Source of the DNA: Auritidibacter ignavus
GTDB lineage: Bacteria; Actinomycetota; Actinomycetes; Actinomycetales; Micrococcaceae
Reading direction: 5' to 3'
Assembly (NCBI RefSeq): GCF_003703835.1
Contig: NZ_RDQR01000004.1
Span: 87,141-151,140, forward strand
Length of the DNA: 64,000 nt
Below are positions 11,501-18,769 of the stretch, one piece after another (the first letter of the stretch is position 1; each line of letters begins with the position of its first letter). The position numbers were made by a program, and so were the translations under genes. The notes under the pieces are model-generated. The model was not told where the DNA came from, made no database searches, and worked only from the letters and a program-made list of their open reading frames with translations.

Positions 11501-11890
11501 TTACTGACTGAGTGATTCGTCGCGAGCATTCAGGATGCTCCGAAGAGTCGCGAGTTCCTCAGAGTTAATGGAGCCCACAAATTGAGCAAGCACCGCTTGA
11601 CGATCTGGCGCCTGGTTGAGGACCTCGTGCAAAACATCAGCGGTGTGGGCTTCCCGGGTTGCTCGGGCGGTGAAGGTGTGCGGACGCTGTTGCTGGTCCT
11701 TATTCACAAAACCTTTTTTCGTCAGCCGGGTCAGCACCGTCAGGATCGTGGTGATCGCCGGAGTATTCTTGGTGGAGCCGGTACGCTGCTCTAATCGCTC
11801 GCGTAAGTCATTAGCGGTCATCGGCGCAGAGGAATCCCACAGCAGATTCATGACGGCTTGTTCCAGCTGTCCTAATGAACCAGTGTTCAT
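11501..11890 (-). CDS. blaI: BlaI/MecI/CopY family winged-helix repressor
   Basis: A 129-aa penicillinase-repressor-type regulator. The N-terminal winged helix (LGQLEQAVMNLLWDSSAPMT, then TTILTVLTRLTKKGFV) binds DNA, and the helical C-terminus (about 85-129) dimerises and is the usual proteolysis region. AGGAG lies 8 nt before the ATG. The gene heads a two-gene unit with the M56 protease. A TTCTAC-N5-GTAGAA palindrome lies over its own promoter region, and two more lie over that of cydA, which suggests autoregulation and control of cydAB-cydDC. In Mycobacterium tuberculosis, BlaI is reported to control respiration-related genes as well as beta-lactamase, so the link has precedent. Confidence 0.88.
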   Translation of the reverse strand: MNTGSLGQLEQAVMNLLWDSSAPMTANDLRERLEQRTGSTKNTPAITTILTVLTRLTKKGFVNKDQQQRPHTFTARATREAHTADVLHEVLNQAPDRQAVLAQFVGSINSEELATLRSILNARDESLSQ

Positions 11891-11932
11891 ACTCTGTACT
11901 CCTTGGGGCTGACGGTCACGGTAGTAGATTTA

Positions 11933-11949
11933 TTCTACGCATTGTAGAA
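11933..11949. promoter_or_regulatory. BlaI-type operator box 1 (blaI promoter side)
   Basis: 17-bp inverted repeat TTCTAC-GCATT-GTAGAA, 43 bp upstream of the blaI ATG. On the minus strand it overlaps a TAGAAT hexamer (reading GCGTAGAATAAAT) that could be the blaI -10, which fits autorepression. The half-sites are identical to those of boxes 2 and 3. Confidence 0.7.
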
Positions 11950-12090
11950 GTTTCGGTGCACTATGACGACATAGTGGCCTGATGCCATATCCACGACCGT
12001 TGCTCTCGGGTGCTTTTCACGGGGCGCGCCTGCTTGATCTGCGTCATACGCTACCGGGGCACCGTGTGTTGACCTCAGTCTAGGCGAATT

Positions 12091-12107
12091 TTCTACAACG
12101 TGTAGAA
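12091..12107. promoter_or_regulatory. BlaI-type operator box 2 (cydA side)
   Basis: Inverted repeat TTCTAC-AACGT-GTAGAA with one further matching T/A pair on each side. Its centre is 22 bp (two helical turns) from the centre of box 3, so two dimers could sit on the same face of the DNA. Confidence 0.75.
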
Positions 12108-12112
12108 ATCTT

Positions 12113-12129
12113 TTCTACGCAGCGTAGAA
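12113..12129. promoter_or_regulatory. BlaI-type operator box 3 (cydA side)
   Basis: Inverted repeat TTCTAC-GCAGC-GTAGAA. Counting flanks and inner bases it is a perfect 21-bp palindrome (12111-12131, 10-bp arms around a central A). It covers the expected -35/spacer of the TATGAT hexamer at 12137-12142, a position suited to repression. Confidence 0.75.
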
Positions 12130-12136
12130 AAGTGGT

Positions 12137-12142
12137 TATGAT
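12137..12142 (+). promoter_or_regulatory. Probable -10 element of the cydAB-cydDC operon
   Basis: TATGAT matches the -10 consensus at five of six positions. The -35 position falls inside BlaI box 3 and is a poor match. The implied transcript has a leader of about 180 nt with a palindrome (AGTGAG-T-CTCACT, 12178-12190). Confidence 0.4.
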
Positions 12143-12331
12143 GGTGGTAGCTTATCCGGCGATCAAGCGTTGTACGGAGTGAGTCTCACTGCGAGCATCG
12201 TGTCGTATCACCGTTTGAGCCTCGAGTTTGAGGCCTTGGCGACAGGGTTTTGACCGAGGTCGACCACAGCCGAACTCGACCCATCTCTTGCATTCGTCGG
12301 CGCGTTAGGCGCTCGTGAGGAAGGAATCCTG

Positions 12332-13918
12332 ATGGATCCACTTGAGGTAGCCCGGTGGCAATTCGGTATCACGACCGTTTACCACTTCCTGATGGTTCCA
12401 TTGACAATCGGCCTCGGTATTGTGCTGGTGTCAATGCAGACCATGTGGCATCGCACCGGTAAAGAACACTATTTACGCATGACGAAGTTCTGGGGCAAGA
12501 TCTTTTTGATCAACTTCATCATGGGTGTAGCCACCGGTATTGTCCAGGAGTTCCAGTTCGGAATGGCCTGGAGCGAATACTCCCGGTTCGTTGGCGACGT
12601 TTTCGGTGCCCCGCTGGCCATGGAAGCTCTGATCGCATTCTTCTTGGAATCGGTCTTCCTCGGTATCTGGATTTTCGGCTGGGGCAGAATTTCCCCTCGT
12701 TTGCATTTAGCGACTCTGTGGGCCGCGGTGATTGGTTCGGTGGTGTCGGCCTATTTCATTCTGGCCGCAAACGCCTTCATGCAGCACCCAGTCGGCATTG
12801 AATACGCCGATGGTCGAGCTCAGATGATCGATATCTGGGCCGTGCTAACTAACCCCACCTTGTTGGTGCACTTCCCCCATACCATTTTCGGCGCCCTGTC
12901 CGTGGCCGGCTCCATGCTTTTCGGTGTGGCCTGGTACCACCTGTGGAAGCGTCGCAAAGACGGTATCGACTCCGTCAACACCAACGGCGAAGTGATCATT
13001 GGTGCCACCGGCTCCAAAGCTCGTGACGGTATTGACCATACCGTGTGGCGGACCTCGTTCCGCTGGGGTGGTTGGATCGCCCTGGGTGCCTTCCTAGGCA
13101 CGGCCTTTACCGGTCACGCTCAAGCTCAAATGATGATCGAACAGCAACCGATGAAAATGGCAGCCGCTGAAGCTGCCTGCCACGACGGGACCGGTTTCTC
13201 GGTGCTGACGGTCGGAGATATTTCCAATACCGACGGAGCCACCACCTGTGATGACGTGGTGGGCGTCTTTGAGATTCCGGGCCTGCTGTCCTACCTGGCC
13301 TACGGCGACTTCAACACCGACGTCCCCGGTGTGAACACCCTGATCCCGATTTATGAAGAAAACTTCGGTACCCACCTGCCCGACGACCCCATGTACGGTG
13401 AACGTGCCGGGTCAGAGATTGAGTACCTGCCGGTCATGGAAGTCACCTACTGGGGCTTCCGGCTGATGATCACCTTTGGTGGTCTGGCGGCCTTGGCAGC
13501 CGCTATTGGACTCTTCCTGGGGCGCAAGGGCACCGTGCCGCAAACTCCGTGGCTGATGCACGCCGCCTGGCTGTCGATCCTGGCACCGTTTGGCGCCAAC
13601 GCGGCCGGTTGGATCTTCACGGAAATGGGGCGTCAACCCTTCACGGTCGCCCCCAACCCCGACCCCACCGGAGTGGATCAGGTCTGGCAGTTTACCGCTG
13701 CCGCGGTGTCACCGGGAGTCGACGGGCGTGAGATTTTGTTCTCGCTGATCGTCCTCACTCTGGTTTATGCGGTGTTGCTGGTGGTCGAAGTGGTTCTGTT
13801 GGTCCGTTACATCCGCGGTGGTGTGCCGGCAGGTATGCCGGAGCTGACTGCAGATGAAGAAAACGACGGGGATGACCAGAACAAAGATTCCTCTGATGTT
13901 CTGTCCTTCGCGTACTAA
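12332..13918 (+). CDS. cydA: Cytochrome bd quinol oxidase subunit I
   Basis: Haem-binding subunit of the high-affinity terminal oxidase, which oxidises menaquinol and reduces oxygen to water at the cytoplasmic membrane. At 528 aa with multiple transmembrane helices it has the usual length. Family landmarks are the N-terminal RWQFGITTVYHFLMVPLTIG (haem-ligand His region), EFQFGMAWSEYSRFVGDVFG, the long run of helices after it and the late GWIFTEMGRQPF motif. The quinol-binding loop is the longer middle segment at about residues 260-370. It is the first gene of cydA-cydB-cydDC, with AGGAAGGA before the ATG. Three BlaI-type operators upstream suggest repression by the divergent blaI gene. Confidence 0.96.
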   Translation: MDPLEVARWQFGITTVYHFLMVPLTIGLGIVLVSMQTMWHRTGKEHYLRMTKFWGKIFLINFIMGVATGIVQEFQFGMAWSEYSRFVGDVFGAPLAMEALIAFFLESVFLGIWIFGWGRISPRLHLATLWAAVIGSVVSAYFILAANAFMQHPVGIEYADGRAQMIDIWAVLTNPTLLVHFPHTIFGALSVAGSMLFGVAWYHLWKRRKDGIDSVNTNGEVIIGATGSKARDGIDHTVWRTSFRWGGWIALGAFLGTAFTGHAQAQMMIEQQPMKMAAAEAACHDGTGFSVLTVGDISNTDGATTCDDVVGVFEIPGLLSYLAYGDFNTDVPGVNTLIPIYEENFGTHLPDDPMYGERAGSEIEYLPVMEVTYWGFRLMITFGGLAALAAAIGLFLGRKGTVPQTPWLMHAAWLSILAPFGANAAGWIFTEMGRQPFTVAPNPDPTGVDQVWQFTAAAVSPGVDGREILFSLIVLTLVYAVLLVVEVVLLVRYIRGGVPAGMPELTADEENDGDDQNKDSSDVLSFAY

Positions 13919-13955
13919 ATGAGAGAACCCAGTAGAGAAAGGTAATCACGCCATC

Positions 13956-14975
13956 ATGGAATTTCTTCCCACCCTGTGGTTCATCCTCATTGCAGTGCTC
14001 TGGACCGGATACCTCGTGCTTGAGGGTTTCGACCTCGGTGTCGGAATGCTCATGAAGTTCTGGGCTCGCAACGAGTCCCAACGTCGTGTGTTGCTGAACA
14101 CGATTGGCCCCGTGTGGGACGGCAACGAAGTGTGGTTGATCACCGCCGGTGGCGCCACCTTCGCGGCTTTCCCAATGTGGTACGCCTCGTTGTTCTCAAC
14201 CCTCTACATCCCGCTGACCCTGGCCCTGCTGGGGCTCATCTTCCGCGCGGTCGCGATCGAGTATCGGGGCAAAGCCCACACCACACGAGTGCGTAACTTG
14301 TGGGATTGGGCACTGTGTCTCGGGTCGTTGACGGCAGCCTTCTGTGTCGGGGCGATGCTGGCCATCACCACCACCGGTCTGCCACTGAATGAGAACGGTG
14401 ACCGAGTGGGTCACGCCTTCGTCTGGCTGAACTCTTGGGCTGTGATCGGCGGACTGGCCGTGGTTGGTTTCGCCTTGGCTCAGGGATGGGCCTTCCTCGG
14501 CCTGAAGACCATGGGCGCTCCACGAGCAGCCGCCAAACGCCACCTGTCCCGGTGGCTGTGGGTCTACCTGTTACCGATGGCCGGCTGGGCTGTCGGTGTC
14601 CTGATCCTCTACCCGAAGGTGATGCCGTGGATCCTGCTTGTTGTCGCCGTGGCAGGCATGATTGCCGCACTGGTTTTTGCGGCCCAGGAACGTGAAGGTT
14701 GGGCCTTCTTTGGGATGACGGTCTTCGTTGCCGCCGGTGTGGCAGCGATCTTCTGGGCGCTGTACCCCAATGTGTTGCCCTCTACGCTCAACGACGCGTG
14801 GAACCTTACCGTCAACAACGCCTCCTCCTCGGATTACACGTTGACCGTGATGGCCGTGGTCGCAGCGATCTTCGTGCCGATCGTTTTGGCGTACAGTAGC
14901 TGGAGTTACTGGGTGTTCCGCAAGCGGATCGCCGAAACCCATATCCCTGAATCCAAGGTCGTGACTCCGGTCTGA
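13956..14975 (+). CDS. cydB: Cytochrome bd quinol oxidase subunit II
   Basis: Second core subunit of cytochrome bd oxidase (339 aa). It begins MEFLPTLWFILIAVLWTGY and continues with LEGFDLGVGML, a family hallmark, followed by WDGNEVWLITAGGATFAAFP. Nine or so hydrophobic segments run to the C-terminus. It starts 37 bp after cydA, with GAGAAAGG as ribosome binding site, so it is co-transcribed. Together with CydA it forms the oxidase; the downstream CydDC transporter is needed for assembly. Confidence 0.96.
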   Translation: MEFLPTLWFILIAVLWTGYLVLEGFDLGVGMLMKFWARNESQRRVLLNTIGPVWDGNEVWLITAGGATFAAFPMWYASLFSTLYIPLTLALLGLIFRAVAIEYRGKAHTTRVRNLWDWALCLGSLTAAFCVGAMLAITTTGLPLNENGDRVGHAFVWLNSWAVIGGLAVVGFALAQGWAFLGLKTMGAPRAAAKRHLSRWLWVYLLPMAGWAVGVLILYPKVMPWILLVVAVAGMIAALVFAAQEREGWAFFGMTVFVAAGVAAIFWALYPNVLPSTLNDAWNLTVNNASSSDYTLTVMAVVAAIFVPIVLAYSSWSYWVFRKRIAETHIPESKVVTPV

Positions 14976-15037
14976 AACCAGAACTACCAACCTCTGCGAC
15001 AGGACGCCGTGCTCTGATAGGGCTCGGCGTCCTCGCC

Positions 15038-18000
15038 GTGGTGAAAGCTCTCGGATGGATCCTGATTGCCATCGGGATCGCCCGAGGCATCTCGCAGCTG
15101 GCTGCCTCACTGCCCACCCAGGACGCAGCCCAACTCATTGACCTCTTCTTCAATCCTCCGGCCACCTCACCGGGCATCGTCGAATCACTAGCCCAAGCTG
15201 CCTTCACAGCCGAATTCCTCGCTCCCGTGGTGACTGGCTTCGGGGGAGCGGTGTTGCGCGGTGTCGCCGTCTGGGGCCAACAGGTGTTGGCCTCCCGGGC
15301 CGCGCTGGGCGAAAAAGAATATTTGCGCGCCCAGCTGGTCACTCATCGGCTCAACGCCGCCGGCGAACACGCCGATCGAGCCGGCGAAGACGCGGTACTG
15401 GCCTCCAAAGGTCTCGATGGGTTGGATAAGTACTACACCGAGTTCCTGCCGGCCCTACTTTCCGCCCTGGTCATTCCCGTTCTGCTTGGCGGCTGGATTC
15501 TGCTACACGACTGGGTTTCGGCACTCATTTTGGTCATCACTGTGCCCCTGATCCCGGTCTTTATGATCCTGATCGGTCGGTATACCGAATCCCGGGTCGA
15601 TGACGCCACCGCGGGGCTCAATCGGCTCTCGCATCACTTATTAGAGCTCGCCCGCGGTCTGCCCGTGCTCGTTGGGTTGCGCCGTGCTGGGGTGCAGCGG
15701 AAGTCCTTGGCGACGGTGTCAGAAAAATACCAACGCACCACCATGTCCACCCTACGAGCCGCGTTTATGTCCAGCCTGGCTCTGGAACTCATCGCGACCC
15801 TGTCGGTGGCGGTGATCGCGGTGTTGATCGGGGTGCGTCTGGTCTACGGGGGACTAGAACTCAACGTGGGCCTGATGGTGCTCACCCTGGCCGCGGAAGT
15901 ATATTTGCCCTTCCGTGATGTTGGCTCTGCCTTCCACTCTTCCGAAGACGGTGTGGACGCCCTGCGACGCGCTCGCGAACAGATCAACCAGCCCGAAGCC
16001 AAAACCCTCGCCGAATCCCTGCGGGCTGAGTCAACCTATGAAACGGGCACTGTCTCCATCGACAACCTCAGCATTGCCTACCGCTCCTTCACCGAAATCA
16101 CAGCGGAAAAACTCCCCGATATTCGGGCGCTCCACCACGATGACCCACGACGGGCCAAAGTGCTGGCCCACAAGAACCATGCGGGCCCGACCCATCGGAT
16201 GCAGGTGTTAGACCCGGTGGTCACCGGGTTGAGTTTGAGCTTGGCACCGGGAGAAATCACCGTGTTCGGTTCGGCCTCGGGGACCGGAAAATCTACGGTG
16301 CTCAACGCCTTGGCCGGAGTACTCACCGAGGCCGAAGCAGAATTCCGTGGCAGGGTGAGCGGCCTCGATGAGCTCCATGTGGCCTGGTTGGCCCAGCACC
16401 CCAATTTCAGTGAACCCACCGTGGCCGAGGAATTGGAGTTCTATGTCCGACTGGACCGCCCTGAGGCCACCGCCGATACCGTCGAGTCCTTGGTGGCTCA
16501 CGCCTTGGCTACGAGCGGGCTGGTCGACTATCAATCCCGCATCGTCAACGATCTCAGCCCCGGGGAGCGCCGGCGCCTGGGCTTCGCCCGCGTGGTCATC
16601 CGGTTACTCGCCGCCGGTGACGACGCCCGTGGCTGGCTACTGATACTGGATGAGCCCACCGCCCACTTGGATCCAGCCTCCGCTGACGCCGTCCGGGAGA
16701 CGCTGGCCACGCTGAGACAACGACGTCTCCCTAAAGCGACCGATCGCACGCACCACGTCGGCGAGACACCACTGCTTCCACCGATCACGATGGTGGTGGC
16801 CTCCCACGATCCCGAAGTGCACCACCTGGCCGACCATTTGGTGGACGGTGCCAGGGTGACGACCGATGCCACGACCGTTCAGACCGTGACACACGCTGCG
16901 ACCACACCGGTAGCAGATACCGTGTCTGCCGGTGCACGAATCACCGACCAGGCGGAGCATAGCGCTACCACGCCCCAGAGGTCTTCCCCAGACCACCACA
17001 GGGCGCACCAGCCACACGACACCGAGAACCACCGGCTCAACCTGGGACAGTGGTTCCGGTTCTTGCCGTTGAACCGCGGAAAATTCCTGGCCGGAGTCTT
17101 TTGGTCGGCCGCTGCCGTGCTTTCCGCCGCGCTCCTATCGGCCCTGTCCGGATGGCTCATTGTGCAGGCCTCTTACCAGCCCCCGATCCTCTATTTGCTG
17201 GCCATCATTGTCGCGGTTCGCTTCTTTGGCATCGGCCGGGCCGTGTTTCGTTACGCCGAACGCTTGGCGGTCCACGACGCGGTGCTGTCCTGGGCTGATG
17301 ACTTGCGCCTGAAGATTTGGGACGCTCTAGGCTCCCAGGCGCAACAGTGGACCCGACTGACCCGCACCGGTGGCGCCCTGTCGGTGCTGATCTCTGACGT
17401 TGACGAACTGCGCGATGCAGTTCCGCGCGTTATCGTCCCCATTCCTGCCGCTGTGATCGCGTGGTTGGCGACGCTGGGGATAACCATGTACTTCGCCCCC
17501 GGAGCCTGGTGGCCCGCCCTGGTTGCCGGACTTTTCGGCATCGTCGTCATCCCGGGCTTGGTTGCTCTCAGCGATGCGCGGTCGACGGCGATCCTGGCCG
17601 ATCACCGCACCCAGGTGATGTCGCAAACCTCCCGACTGTTGACAGCGGCCGCAGATTTGGCCGGCAATGGGGGCGCAACGGTGGCCTCGGAACGCTTTGC
17701 CCGCTGGGATCTCCACCACCAGCGCCCCTTGAAACGCCATTCGATGGTTGCCGGCCTCGGCCAGGGGCTATCCTCATTGGTCTCCGGCTGGGCCGCCATC
17801 CAGATCATGTGGGAATGCGTCCAACACGGCATCAACGCCCCTCATACCGCGCTGGTGGTGATGATGATGCTCGCCCTCGCCGAGCCCTTCGGACTGTTGA
17901 ACCAAGGGGTTCAAGAGTTCTCAATTCTCCGCCGGCAACTGCAGAAGATCGGTCCATTACTGCAGACCTCGCAGACCGCCACTGGTGGTTGGGTGCAGGT

Positions 18001-18751
18001 CGAGGCAGTGCCCACCCCACCGGCGACTGACGACGTGGCTGAACAGAAGCGCGCCCACCATCGCGATGTGGTCGTCAGCGCGGTGGAGGTTGACCAGATT
18101 GACGTGGCTTATGCGCCACACGGACCGTTAGTACTGGCAGATTTGAGCTTGCAGGCCACCCGCGGTGACTTTTGTGTGGTTACCGGACCGTCAGGGTCTG
18201 GAAAGTCCACGCTGTTGGCGGTACTGCTGGGTTTCTTGCGACCACAATCCGGGCGCATGGTCCTGCATGCCACCCGGCGCACAGACGCCACCGAGTCCGG
18301 TACTGACAGCATCATCGGCCCGGAATCTGCCCTGGGCGCGATCGCCTGGTGCCCGCAGGAGGCGTATCTTTTTGACTCCACGCTACGCTCCAACCTGGCT
18401 CTGGCCCGCGACCCGGATGACCGACCCGAGGATGCCGAGCTCATCCGTGCCCTGAAAACCGTGGGACTGGCCGACTGGCTCGAGGTGGCCCCGAACGGGC
18501 TCGACACTCGACTGGGCCCCTCCGGACATTTTGTCTCCGGCGGTCAACGTCAACGCATCGCTGTCGCCCGGGCTCTCATCGCTCGTGCTGACGTCGTGCT
18601 CTTGGATGAACCCACTGCACACCTAGGTGCCGATGAAGCAGCGCACCTCGTAGCGGATCTCAAGAGGGCCTTGGCTGATCGAACCGTGGTGATGGTCACC
18701 CACGATTCCCGATTCGCCACCGCTGGAAACCAGGCGGTGACGCTGGGTTAG
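15038..18751 (+). CDS. cydDC: Fused CydDC ABC transporter for cytochrome bd assembly
   Basis: A single 1237-residue protein joins the two halves usually encoded as cydD and cydC, exporting thiols/haem-related reductant for cytochrome bd assembly. The first half has a membrane domain (about 1-330), Walker A GSASGTGKST near 410, signature LSPGERRRL near 506 and Walker B LLILDEPTAHLD near 533. A His/Thr-rich linker (about 600-665) leads to the second membrane domain, then Walker A GPSGSGKST near 1050, signature VSGGQRQR near 1164 and Walker B VVLLDEPTAHL near 1186. The GTG at 15038 is used, but the frame is open upstream through LIGLGVLAV, so the true start may be slightly earlier at a non-standard codon. 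It lies 62 bp after cydB. Confidence 0.92.
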   Translation: MVKALGWILIAIGIARGISQLAASLPTQDAAQLIDLFFNPPATSPGIVESLAQAAFTAEFLAPVVTGFGGAVLRGVAVWGQQVLASRAALGEKEYLRAQLVTHRLNAAGEHADRAGEDAVLASKGLDGLDKYYTEFLPALLSALVIPVLLGGWILLHDWVSALILVITVPLIPVFMILIGRYTESRVDDATAGLNRLSHHLLELARGLPVLVGLRRAGVQRKSLATVSEKYQRTTMSTLRAAFMSSLALELIATLSVAVIAVLIGVRLVYGGLELNVGLMVLTLAAEVYLPFRDVGSAFHSSEDGVDALRRAREQINQPEAKTLAESLRAESTYETGTVSIDNLSIAYRSFTEITAEKLPDIRALHHDDPRRAKVLAHKNHAGPTHRMQVLDPVVTGLSLSLAPGEITVFGSASGTGKSTVLNALAGVLTEAEAEFRGRVSGLDELHVAWLAQHPNFSEPTVAEELEFYVRLDRPEATADTVESLVAHALATSGLVDYQSRIVNDLSPGERRRLGFARVVIRLLAAGDDARGWLLILDEPTAHLDPASADAVRETLATLRQRRLPKATDRTHHVGETPLLPPITMVVASHDPEVHHLADHLVDGARVTTDATTVQTVTHAATTPVADTVSAGARITDQAEHSATTPQRSSPDHHRAHQPHDTENHRLNLGQWFRFLPLNRGKFLAGVFWSAAAVLSAALLSALSGWLIVQASYQPPILYLLAIIVAVRFFGIGRAVFRYAERLAVHDAVLSWADDLRLKIWDALGSQAQQWTRLTRTGGALSVLISDVDELRDAVPRVIVPIPAAVIAWLATLGITMYFAPGAWWPALVAGLFGIVVIPGLVALSDARSTAILADHRTQVMSQTSRLLTAAADLAGNGGATVASERFARWDLHHQRPLKRHSMVAGLGQGLSSLVSGWAAIQIMWECVQHGINAPHTALVVMMMLALAEPFGLLNQGVQEFSILRRQLQKIGPLLQTSQTATGGWVQVEAVPTPPATDDVAEQKRAHHRDVVVSAVEVDQIDVAYAPHGPLVLADLSLQATRGDFCVVTGPSGSGKSTLLAVLLGFLRPQSGRMVLHATRRTDATESGTDSIIGPESALGAIAWCPQEAYLFDSTLRSNLALARDPDDRPEDAELIRALKTVGLADWLEVAPNGLDTRLGPSGHFVSGGQRQRIAVARALIARADVVLLDEPTAHLGADEAAHLVADLKRALADRTVVMVTHDSRFATAGNQAVTLG

Positions 18752-18769
18752 CCGGTGCGTGGGCAGGGG

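Larger units (their letters stand above)
11891..12331. other. Divergent control region between blaI and cydA
   Basis: A 441-bp region without a gene. It contains the three BlaI-type boxes and a CACTATG-ACGA-CATAGTG inverted repeat at 11959-11976. A likely cydA -10 lies at 12137-12142, and a long cydA leader includes a 13-bp palindrome at 12178-12190. AGGAAGGA precedes the cydA ATG. Confidence 0.6.

Noticed and set aside
16637..17032. Minus-strand frames inside cydDC and other long core genes
   Set aside because: They lie opposite well-supported coding regions and show no family pattern.
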